Assembly: GCA_034401795.1 (NCBI GenBank)
Contig: CM067369.1
Location: 182,154,445 to 182,218,444 of the forward strand
DNA length: 64,000 nucleotides
Origin: Chaetoderma sp. LZ-2023a
Taxonomy: Eukaryota; Mollusca; Caudofoveata; Chaetodermatida; Chaetodermatidae
Reading direction: 5' to 3'
The notes beneath the pieces were generated by a model, which saw only the letters and a list, made by a program, of their open reading frames with translations, made no database searches and was not told where the DNA came from. The translations under genes and the position numbers were made by a program. Positions 1-9,804 of the stretch are shown here, piece by piece; the stretch's first letter is position 1, and each line of letters opens with the position of its first letter.

Positions 1-640
1 CAATCATTCACGCATCATTTGAAAAACGCGTAATTATAATAATGCATTTTGTGAGTCATACAGCAATAGACCCCTGTTGGTTTTTGGCATCTCAAGGAGT
101 ATAATTTCTGGGGAAAAAGCCACTATGTGCTTAAGTGTCCAACTAATTTAGAGCTTCCAAAAATTTTGCAAAGAATAGAACATCACGATTTTGCTGTTGC
201 TGAATCTAAGGATAAGATGAAAACGGAACATAAGCCAATGATTATGAATGATTTCCGGACAAGTTGAATGTCTTCAGTGTCATGAAGAATATTAAAAATT
301 GAAATTATACTTTCATATCATCTTGGTTACAGTAATTCTTTAATGTTGAATTACTGTTACCGTTGTACATTATCACACTACTATTGAGTACTGTACTACG
401 ACAGAAAAGCTAACTGAAGTCCGCAACAGTACCATGACCAAATGAATCAGAAATAAGACGAAACCAGGGGAACATATATGGAGATGGACAAGTAGAGTCC
501 ATGAAGACTTACATAGTCTAATTCACGAATGCTTAAGCATTCTAATACAGTTCATAATCTGGGAACCTGTTGGGAAGACGGGCCTTCTTCCTGTTCGACT
601 CTGAATGGTGTGAGTTTGCAGTTGGTCATCTCTAGGAGAT
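1..640. other. no gene recognised
   Basis: AT-rich sequence without a credible reading frame, RNA gene or repeat boundary that I can see. It lies downstream of the minus-strand Gypsy pol remnant, so it may hold that element's 3' end or plain flanking DNA. No LTR partner is visible in the window. Confidence 0.4.
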
Positions 641-792
641 ATGTGATGTAATTCTCCTCGCACCTGGCTCCTCATGCGCCTAGGGGGAAAAGTGTGATGC
701 GGTTCCCCTCGGACCTGACACCCCATGCGCCTAGGGGAAGTGTGATGCGTTTCTCCTCGGACCTGACACCTCATGCGACTAGGAGAGTGATG
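641..792. repeat. minisatellite, about 48-bp unit, just over 3 copies
   Basis: GTGATG recurs at 643, 694, 742 and 786, each followed by a similar block ending in CTCATGCGCCTAGG. The spacing shrinks from 51 to 48 to 44 bp, so the units are imperfect. The array sits just past the end of the minus-strand pol remnant. Reading frames across it are repeat artefacts. Confidence 0.8.
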
Positions 793-798
793 CTGTGT

Positions 799-1287
799 TT
801 ATGAGACGGGTAAAACAGAGTCGATATCCAGGTCATCTGTCAAAACAGCATCTAGATCATCATGCAGAGTTGACGATGGATCAATACCATATGGAATGGT
901 TTCATCCAAATCCTCTCCAAAAATGGATGCATGGTTACCATCGGATAATCTACGGCCATTATCGGGGAATAATAAGCCATCATCATCGCCATGATCTTCA
1001 GAGCTTATAGCACGTTTCATTCACAATATCCAGAGAGGTAAATCACGATCTCTGCACAGCTTTAATCTATTATGGTGAACAACTAGTTCCCGGCGTTGGT
1101 TTTTGATACCAAACAGTACCTCTGACAATGTTTTACAAATAATAAATGGACCAGTCCAAGGAGGTTGTAGTTTACTGGACTGACCTATTTTAGTTGCAGA
1201 ATTAGCAAGATAAACTACATTACCAACATGATAGGCACTGCTCATGCAAACGTAGATCATACTCTTTTTCTGGCGGTTCTGAGCCAT
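799..1287 (-). pseudogene. Gypsy integrase C-terminal domain and pol tail
   Basis: The segment VGNVVYLANSATKIGQSSKL, PPWTGPFIICKTL and VVHHNRLKLCRDRDLPLW matches the GPY/F module at the end of Gypsy integrases (GDxVYL...KL...W-GPF...VxHHDRLKPCRDR). An acidic tail (EDHGDDDG...) follows to about 799 and plausibly ends the polyprotein. Part of the fossil Gypsy fragment. Confidence 0.75.
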
Positions 1288-1485
1288 TTAAAGGTTATCC
1301 CGTGCTATCTCATGAGTTTCGTGCAACGTTTGGTGTAACTGTTAGACGAAGTCACTAGCATCTAAAGGGGCATCATCTGCCGTCGCAGACACAGGGCATT
1401 TGCACATTATGTCAATGGGCTGTAGCACTTCTCGACCAAGCATCATCATGTTGGGAGTATAACTCGTCTGTCCGCTTACAGTAGA

Positions 1486-1854
1486 TCATATAGCTCCAGT
1501 GATGAGATCTATGCAATATCGCACAGTACCATCTTTCTTCTGAACTGATACTGGGGCTGAGGACCACTCAGATTTTGACGGAACGATGATACCTTTCTCT
1601 AACATTTCTGAAAGGTGTTTCTCTTCCTCATTCTTAAAACCAAGAGGAGTTCGTTTAAGTTTAGAGCGAACAGGTTGTGCATTACCTGTGTCAACTTTAT
1701 GTCTTATCCCCTTGAACAAACCTAAATCAAGATCATCTTTGGCAAATGCATCCTGATACTCGATTAACATGGATTTAACTTGCAAAGACTGCGTCTCAGA
1801 TAAACCCGACGTCAACCTCTCACACAGATCCTGTAATAACACAGGGATGCTCAC
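1486..1854 (-). pseudogene. Gypsy reverse transcriptase, N-terminal portion
   Basis: The segment contains LLIEYQDAFA-like and KVDTGNAQPVRSKLKRTP motifs, then EMLEKGIIVPSKSEWSSAPV and KKDGTVRYCID. These are the conserved linker and fingers of Ty3/Gypsy RT (RxxP, GxIxPSxSxWASPVVxVxKKDGxxRxCIDYR). Only the N-terminal part is present. It is a remnant of the 799-2,700 element. Confidence 0.85.
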
Positions 1855-2085
1855 CTCAGTGGATGTAGAAGTCTGTAAACCGTCCTGGTTTATGGGGTTA
1901 CCAGCAAGTTGAAATTATGTTCAAGATTGTAAAATCGCCTCAATTTCTGTGACAATACCAAGGTTGTGGTCTTGTTCCAAAGTAATATATTGGGCCGACA
2001 GGTTCCTTAACAAAATAGGAATATGCGAATCTTTGACAGTGGCCACTGTATGAGGCGTTACCAGACCCTCCAGTTTAGACGTGGG

Positions 2086-2526
2086 CTAGAGCACAACATC
2101 ATTCTGTACCTCCTGATCCAGAACACCTGTGGTCTTTACGGCCTCAAAAGGACCAACGACAACTTTCTGCTTCAATCTTCCCCGAGCTACTTGGGCTTCC
2201 TTCCCATGAGCTCTTAACAGTGATGCTTGTACCGGTTCTCCATTAATAGTCAGACACAGTCTAGTCAGATCAATGGTGGCCATGTGTGCCTTCAAGAAAT
2301 CCAGGCCTAATATAATCGGATCATTAATATTGGCAAGAAGGATTGGCCAGTTGAACATCATAGCACCTAATGCAATTGTGACTGGCTCAGCACTTTCCGC
2401 AAGAATAATACTATCTCTACCTGCACCTTTCAATGAAATAGACTCCAACTTCTTTAAAGGGTAAGGTAATTTCTTTGCAAAGAAATTACCAATTACTGTC
2501 GCTTGTGCCGCAGTGTCCACTACTAC
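2086..2526 (-). pseudogene. Gypsy aspartic protease remnant
   Basis: The translation opens with a DTAAQATVIGNFF-like segment, the DTA version of the retropepsin D-T/S-G/A active site, followed by ALGAMMFNWPILLANINDP and IILGLDFLKAHMATIDL. The ILGLDFL-xx-H block is the usual second half of Gypsy proteases. In the family this enzyme cuts the Gag-Pol polyprotein. It belongs to the same minus-strand fossil as the RT and integrase pieces at lower coordinates. Confidence 0.75.
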
Positions 2527-2700
2527 ATGAACGGTGAAGCAGAAGGTGATAGCGACCGTGTACTCTGGACTCTCACGGGAAAAATGGCCATCTAAATTGC
2601 AATTAAAGCACTTTCCCGATCTGAGAGGAGGAGAGGGGGAATGCGATGAAACGACTTTCCCTCTTGGAGGAGAACGACCTCGACCGAATTGACCAGATAT

Positions 2701-5043
2701 AACCAGCCTGCGGGAACTTTCCAGCTTCCAGGGAATGCATCAACTCACGTCAACCTAAGAGTGATGTATCAATTTCAGTAGCACGATAGCCCAGGTTTAA
2801 GAATGGCTACCGATTATTCAAGTAACTATACTTGACATTTTAATTATTCCGTTAATTATATTTTTGGTAATTATATCATATCTGTATAAACGGTCCCGGT
2901 GACTAAAAGGTAACGTAACGGTCTTAGGACCGCTAGTTATAATTTCTGTATCTGTTTATAGTTATTCTTATTTTCTGTAAGGTGTTTTTACTAACAGCAT
3001 CGTAGTAGGTTCCTTAACCTGTACTATAGATATATTATTCTGATCATTTCACACTGTATTGATTGTTCTGGTTAGTTTATATATGGCCAGTGGCGATCAG
3101 TTCATATGTTTTGTTTATTTGTAGAAAATATAGGACTGCAGTGCACGTAGGCAACACTATACAGCAACATTTATATATGTAGCACTCTCTCCCACCACCA
3201 ACAATTTTTCACTGAGGTCGCTGTCCGTGCTATAACTCTGTTTATCCCGCCATGCTACTGACTAGAAACCTTTTCCATTCAGCTCGATAGGATAGGTTCA
3301 AATGATTAGAGACAATTTCTTCGTTAGGGAACACATAGTGTAGGCCTCTTTTCTGGTAGTTGCGATAATTTAGCCCCACACTCCAGCAAGGTTGTGTAAG
3401 ATTGGCCAAAATACCTAAAGGGCCTCATATTTCTAAGTTATTGTCTCTCTTTATGTTCCACTAAGCCTTATGGCTTCTTAATTGTTTGGACGTCCCTATC
3501 CGCACCATGGGCTGATCTGACCCTGGGAAACCATTGGGTTTTCCGAGCGGTGATGGCCAGGGTGTGATGTCACACACATTTCCCATGTATCCTCGGATAC
3601 TCAGTAGTTAGCACCTTTGCCAATGCAGGAAAGCACTGCGAAAACATGATTGAAATATTATTTTCTTTAATCTGCTGAACAATCCTCCCACACCGCCGTG
3701 CATAGCTGGGCAACTTGTGCTTAAACCTAACGACAGGTTAAAAAGTTAGTTCCATAGTACCTGGTGAAGGGCGAGATGCGCATCCCCACCGAATTCCATA
3801 ACAATGTCTGGGCATGATATTCAGATCTGCAACGCCCTCACGGGAACGGCATTTATGGTGGGTATTCGTCTCTCTTACCCCCACCATAACGATATATCAG
3901 TTGCCTAAAACTGCTTTGGTGAAAAGTAACCAATATCCTGTGACGTTTTATGTGGTTACAGAGCGAGATTTGCGGATTTTTATCCAGATCTTAGCAAGTA
4001 ACATGTATGCACGCCGTCTTCAGTATTGATGTCTTAGGGCATCTGTTCTCAATGACAGGCATATCTAAAAAGCTAGGTAGACGCCAGCCATTTGCGACCT
4101 AAAATAATTCTAATCTCTAAAAATTAGATATTACGTTAAGCATAGAAGAAGGCCCGCATAAATAAAAGTGGCAACTACTAATTCAGCATACTGAGAATTA
4201 CATAAGACTGTGACGTGGGAATCCTTCGGGAATCGTTCGTCCCGTCTTCACGTAAAATAGCACGCAACCTTATAATCATAATCTCACTAGGTATGGTCTT
4301 TTCTTTACAGCATTTTGGTTAAATATTAGAGTGGGCACCTTTCGACTACTACTCTTCTCCCACTTTAAGCAGTGGCGACATTTTCCCATGATGGAGGCCT
4401 GCGCGAGGCACTTGCCTCTCGCAAGGATTCAGTGCCTATAGTCCATGCGAGGATAATACTCCTCACCCAAACTAGCACTAGGCGTAGTGCCTGTGTGAGG
4501 CATATGATTTTCCGTCACCACAAAGATAATTTCCTTTCCTTTCAGCTTGGAAGTATAATAGCTTATATTAAGTTAATTAGTTACGTCTCGTGTATGGGAG
4601 CCTCCCTTGCGGGGATACCTCTGCGGACCTACGAGTCTGTGTGGTACCTCTGGGAGCCCCACGTTTAAAAGTTCATCAGGCTGTCTCTATGTCTTGTATT
4701 TTCGTATGCTCATTATTTTTATCTAGCATACTTGACGGTCTGTTTAGGTAAAACTATTGTATAGACTTATTTTAATTAGGTCACCAAATCAAATCTTGTA
4801 ACTCCATAGATCACGAAATTGCTATGGACTGGCATACTGGTGACACAAACTCTTGGGATGAGACTGTTGTGTTTAATGTTCGCGACGATGAACGATTGAG
4901 TTCCACTGGCCTTAGGAGCCGGTCTTTGTTACCCGTAGGGTAGTATCGTACAGGATCCGTCACCCCGAGACCGGAAGCTAACCAGCATCATCATTAGTCA
5001 TGCACGTGCGGTGCGGCGAGTTGACATCACCCCATGAGCTACA
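2701..5043 (+). repeat. 5' LTR (truncated) of long-LTR Gypsy family
   Basis: It matches the 31,374-33,702 part of the minus-strand LTR closely, roughly 94% over the stretches I aligned by eye. It is less like the 3' LTR of its own element. The right end is ...GAGCTACA at 5,043, directly before the primer site. The U3 part with the promoter is missing here. No protein-coding content is supported. Confidence 0.8.
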
Positions 5044-5045
5044 AG

Positions 5046-5063
5046 TGGCGCCCAATGTTGGGC
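5046..5063 (+). promoter_or_regulatory. primer binding site, tRNA-Lys type
   Basis: TGGCGCCCAATGTTGGGC lies two bases after the LTR end. It closely resembles the tRNA-Lys1,2 complementary primer site known from Mason-Pfizer-type retroviruses (TGGCGCCCAACGTGGGGC). The minus copies carry the same site at 31,354-31,371 and a variant at 23,130-23,147. Confidence 0.8.
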
Positions 5064-5179
5064 CCGAAGAACATCATTATTAACACGCAGCGAACTCACG
5101 CCCACACTGTATAATGAGATTAGTTCTATACCATCTCCATTTAGCGATGACTCCCTCGATCAAGAGGTAGCGTCATACG

Positions 5180-6800
5180 ATGGATTCCAAGCTCACATGC
5201 TCAACGACTATGCCAGAAATTCACCCGCAGAATCAACAACCCCGCAATATAACTGTTTTCACCTTCAGTGATGGCACCTTTCGGAATGCCTCACAGGCGG
5301 GAACAGAGTTTAGAACCATATCAGATGTCCGCGACAGGCCAACTCCATTGGGGCCGAATCGTGGACGATAACGACAAAGACCCGATTACGGGCATATACA
5401 TAATCCTTCAGACTACAATCGTTCACCCGTGTCATCTACGGAGACAATATGGCATGGTGGCAATCCATATTACAGACAACCTCCCACGCCGCCCCCATCA
5501 AACATAACACCATCCTCGAAGGGTACACCACGGCATCATCGGGAGGAATCGGCACCACCTTTTCACTGGTACATCAGTCATGCTACACACCACAACCGTC
5601 AGCCGACTGCACCACCGCCATATGAGGAATATCAGTCCTCACACCAAGAAGAACGTCCACGTAATCTTCATAATATTCTGCCACCCATGCCAGTTTATGG
5701 GTCTACAACGGGGCAGGATTCACTGAATTGGAGTATGCACGATCTCACTCCTCAGCATTGGCATCAAAGGATAACACCACCACCACCGCCCGCACAACGA
5801 CCAGCCTCAGAATACTCGTCAGTCTCGCAGATACCACCACCACCCGGATTTCAACCACTTCATTCTTCCCGTGGTCTTGGCCGAGTCATTCTCCATCCCG
5901 AATCTAGTGGGGAGAATGACTGGACCAACTATAAAATACAGTTCGAAATAATAAGTCGAACTAACCACTGGAACGATCAGCAAATGGGTGAATATCTCGC
6001 CGCAAACATTTCCAGAAAAGGCCTTCAAGTTCTTGCGGATCTCGGGACTGACTACACACCCACCTACACCCAACTGGAACGAGCATTAACTGAGCGATTT
6101 GGCGACACAGCTCCTGGGGAAACGAGTCGTCTGCAACTCAAAATCTCTGACGACGCGCGGGAGAAACTCTTCCAGAGTTAGCTAGTCGAATTAGAAGGCT
6201 AGTCACCCACGCATATCCCAGCACAAACGTAGAAGGCGTGATACATCTGCATCTAGACACCTTCATTGATGCATTAAGCGTTGAACTCGCCCTGAAAAAA
6301 AAACTATTTCTTGGCGACCATGGGCGTTTGGCCCAATTAACGGCAACCGCAGTCCGATTAGAAAACTTTCTGGAGCGGGAAAAGAGTAGCCGATGCCAAC
6401 TTCACCCTATCAACGAGGTAGAGGGTGCAGGTATCGCCAGACCCACTAATGCTCCCCCAAGATCATCAACGGCGACCGCACCAACATCACCACAAACGAA
6501 TGTACAAAATTCCAATCAGAATCAAGCACTTGGAGGAAGGGGGCGTGCCCATAGAGGAAGCTACAACGGGGCCACCGGGCTCGGGAACAAGCGCAACAAT
6601 AACACCAATGGCAACATGAAGGAACGCATCGACGAGATCAACAAACAGATCGCCACATTAAACAATTTAGTGACCACACTCAGCACGAACCTAGCCAGAC
6701 TCACATCAGGACAACGAACACCACTAATACCGCACCGCCACCAAACATCTGTTTCGGATGCGGTCAGCCAGGCCATTGGAGGGAGCGGTGTCCTAACCGA
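5180..6800 (+). pseudogene. Gag remnant of plus-strand copy
   Basis: The coding remnant begins with a Pro/His/Gln-rich N-terminal region, then a capsid-like block (GENDWTNYKIQFEIISRTNHW, QQMGEYLAANI, LERALTERFGDT), typical of Gypsy Gag. A CCHC zinc knuckle (CFGCGQPGHW then RCP) lies near 6,740-6,790. Gag would form the particle shell and bind RNA. The copy is broken, with several breaks. It is about 92% alike to the minus-strand Gag at 29,654-31,241 where compared. Confidence 0.8.
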
Positions 6801-7649
6801 CCTCCTTCTACAAAGCCTGCCCCTGACCGCAGCACACAGCAGCCAGAGAAGTCATCAAACACTTAAGGGCACCGAATGTAGAGCCACCTCGTTGCCCATA
6901 TTCGCTTCCCGGCTCAACTGCGTCCTTCGTACAACAATGTTCGGTGGCCAACTATTACCAACCAAATTCAGCTTTGACACCTACACCAAAATGCATGGCT
7001 TCACATATGTCGATCTCTACGATGCCTCCCACATCCACAGCATCGCCATCCCCCTCTATCTCCGTACATAGCAAGCCTTCTTTCCTTTGTAAAACGGCAG
7101 TGGTAGGTTGTAGCACCTCCGCTGAAACAACGTTTTTGCAAGCACCACGTCCCACCACCAAGACACTGAATTCTCGGTGTCCCTTGGTGGTATGCAAACC
7201 ACAGACCCACACAACATCATCTCCCGCATCCACAGACAGCAGCGACTCAGGAGAAATGGTTCACTCCGCCTCTTGGATTCGCAAACGCCGACATAGACAG
7301 GGAGAAACACGTCCCTACCGGCGTCGCTGTTTCTTCTGTGCTTCGCCAAAACATCCGATGAAGCATTGCAAGAAAACGCTCGTGCAGTTGGAGCTTATCT
7401 GTCATCCCGTACGCACCGCTGTCTACACTAATACTGCATACCGTGAAACAGCAACATCTCCATCATCATTGCTACCCCCAGCTCCGCCTTCACCGCAGCC
7501 CTCACAGCAGCGGCGACGACGGACTGGCCCCTTCCTCACTCAGCCATCCACCACATTAAACGAAGGGATTCAGAAACAGTCTGATTACATACAGAATGAT
7601 TCCGCTCTGACACCATTGTCCCAGACGGCATCATTGGAAACTCTTCCAC

Positions 7650-8145
7650 AGGTACACCACAAAGTGATATACAAATGTGCCTGTCTGTTTAGCTGTGATT
7701 CCACCAGGGCCACCGTTGACACTGGCGCTTCAATCACGGTATCTTACAAGCGCTTATATGAGAGCATCCCACCTCATGAAAAGCCTCCCATTAAACCTAC
7801 AAACATTTACCTACATACGGCTACGGTAGCTGATGTGACCGTAGCCTGTGTAGTAAATTTAGTCATCCAAATAGAGGAGATGCAATTCATAGAGTGAGTT
7901 GTCATCGCCTCTATTGATAACAATGCCCTCCTTCGCTCTGATTTCCTCAGTGCCAGTGAAGACATCATACATTGCAAACAACAGAAACTCGACATACACG
8001 GCCGACGAATACCTCTTGGACCGGCATCGTGATTATATGACACGTGTGCTGTAATATTATCAAGTACAGCCACAGTTGAGCCGGGACAAGAACAAATCTT
8101 ATGGGCCACCACACCACAGATAGGAAGCAACACATACATCGCCAT
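7650..8145 (+). pseudogene. retropepsin-like protease remnant
   Basis: A clear VDTGAS active-site motif is present in the context CACLFSCDSTRATVDTGASI, followed by a short beta-rich stretch. This fits the aspartic protease expected between Gag and RT in a Gypsy polyprotein. The minus copy has VDTGTS at the matching place. It is part of a broken element. Confidence 0.75.
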
Positions 8146-9090
8146 GCTGGAACCCGACCCTTATTGCATGATCGCCTCTCAATGTGCAAGTCCCCACATG
8201 ATAGTAGACACTACTAATAATGAATATATACCTTTTAGAGTGTTCAATGGTACCGCATACCCCATCACTCTGGAACCAGAAGTACGCTGCGGCCAGTTAG
8301 TGGTCATAATCTTATTGGAATCACCTACACCTACCGACACACCACAGCATATGACTGATGATTTACTCGAACACTTACATGATTTATATCTACGTGCCAG
8401 AGTTGGATTACAGCAATTACAGAAACATGAAATTCGGAAATTACTGTACAAATATCGCGATAGTTTTTCCTCTGGAGACATGGATCTCGGAGAAACTCAT
8501 ATCGTATGACACTCCATCAACACAGGCAATAATCGCCCCGTACATCAACCGGTACGATGTCTTCCCATTCATAAAGAAGTGGAAGCACATCAACAAGTGA
8601 ACGACATGTTGCGGACCAGTATTATTGAACCCTCAGCATCTCCATGGGCTAGGCCAATAGTACTAGCAGGCAAAAGGGATGGAACCTTGCGGTTTTGTAT
8701 TGACTACCACCGCCTTAATGATTTTTGCGTCAAGGACGCTTATCCGTTACCTCGGATAGCTCAGGCCTTGGATTCCTTGTCCAGAGCCAAGTGGTTTTGT
8801 ACCCTTGACTTAGCTAGCAGTTACTGGCAAGTAGCCATGGATGAAGCTGACATGGAAAAGACCGCATTCTTTTCCAATTCTGCAAGATGCCCTATGGATT
8901 GTGCAACACTCACGGAACTTTTGAACGACTCATTGAGCAGGTATTAACCACCCTGCAATGGGAAATCTGTCTCTGTTACATTGATGATGTAATAGTCTTC
9001 GGACCAACGTCTGAGCAAACCTTAAATAATTTGGACGCCGTTCTTTCCCGATACCAGAGAGGGATAGGCTCCTCAAAGGGGTATCGGTAA
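8144..9090 (+). pseudogene. reverse transcriptase remnant, plus-strand copy
   Basis: Motifs seen in order: IIEPSASPWARPIVLAGKRD, RFCIDYHRLNDFCVKDAYPL, LDLASSYWQVAMDE, and CYIDDVIVFG (the YIDD catalytic box) with the following LDAVLSRY. These are domains 1-5 of Ty3/Gypsy RT. No thumb, RNase H or integrase can be recognised downstream before the 3' LTR. The matching minus-strand RT (27,440-27,890) ends at the same kind of place. Confidence 0.85.
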
Positions 9091-9804
9091 CAGGCGGCAG
9101 TGGGCTCGCAAGAGTCCGGAGGCATGTAAAATCAAAGCTATCTGGCTGAGGAGATACTTAAGGCCTCCGTGTCTAACAAAGGATGAATTAACATCTTACT
9201 GTGGTACCGTCTAGTCGGCGTATTGTTTGGGCTACTGAGATTTTTAGTTCATCCTGTCTCAGCAAGTGGACATACGTGGATGACAATCCACACCCAGGGC
9301 AGTCTCGGAAATTGCGTTGGGTTGTCAGGGGTGATCTGCAGGCAAGGCCGGGGAAAATGCTCAAAGTTCGTGCTCTGTTGGCAGATAGGTATGGATCAGA
9401 CCGTCGGTTTCCCCTGAGCGTGAGCTCAGATGTTGATCGCTATCGACTGGGTCGCCGGCCGGTCGTCTTGATCATGTCAGTTCATCTGTGTGGTCAAGAT
9501 GGCTCAATGTACAGTCAGGCCATGGTAAGCGTTCGTATTGCGAGCCATGCCTCCCGTGATCGGAGGTCATGAAAAGTGATTCTTTTAGAAGCAGGAGTGT
9601 ATATGCATGAGAGGGGCATCACATGAAAGATCGTGGACTATGTTCCTCAATCATGTTTCTTGGGCATGGTTCTCGATCTCATGTTAGACTAGTGTCCCGT
9701 GGACTTTGTTCTCGATCATGTTTCGATGAGCAGGCGTCTCAGTAGGACTAGCTGTCCTACCCCTTGATTATAACTTCTCATAGGCATAGTCCTTAATCTC
9801 ATAC
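9091..9804 (+). other. 3' internal region of plus-strand Gypsy copy
   Basis: This stretch between the RT remnant and the 3' LTR has a counterpart at 26,732-27,440 on the minus strand. A reading frame over 9,201-9,572 is echoed at 26,964-27,224 (for example LGRRPVVLIMSV and CGQDGSMYSQAMVSVRI are shared), but I recognise no domain. The sharing is explained by the inverted duplication, so it is not evidence of coding function. Confidence 0.5.

Larger units (their letters stand above)
799..2700 (-). mobile_element. Ty3/Gypsy LTR retrotransposon fragment (fossil)
   Basis: On the minus strand, in order, are a zinc-knuckle-like Gag end (about 2,560-2,620, KCFNC), an aspartic protease, the N-terminal part of a reverse transcriptase, and the integrase C-terminal region plus pol tail. 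The order matches Ty3/Gypsy. The fragment is clearly broken, with several breaks, much of its pol core is not visible, and neither LTR can be identified. It ends abruptly at about 2,700 against the long-LTR family. It is probably old. Confidence 0.8.

Noticed and set aside
9201-9572. Conserved protein shared with 26,964-27,224
   Set aside because: The similarity is explained by the inverted duplication and there is no recognisable domain.
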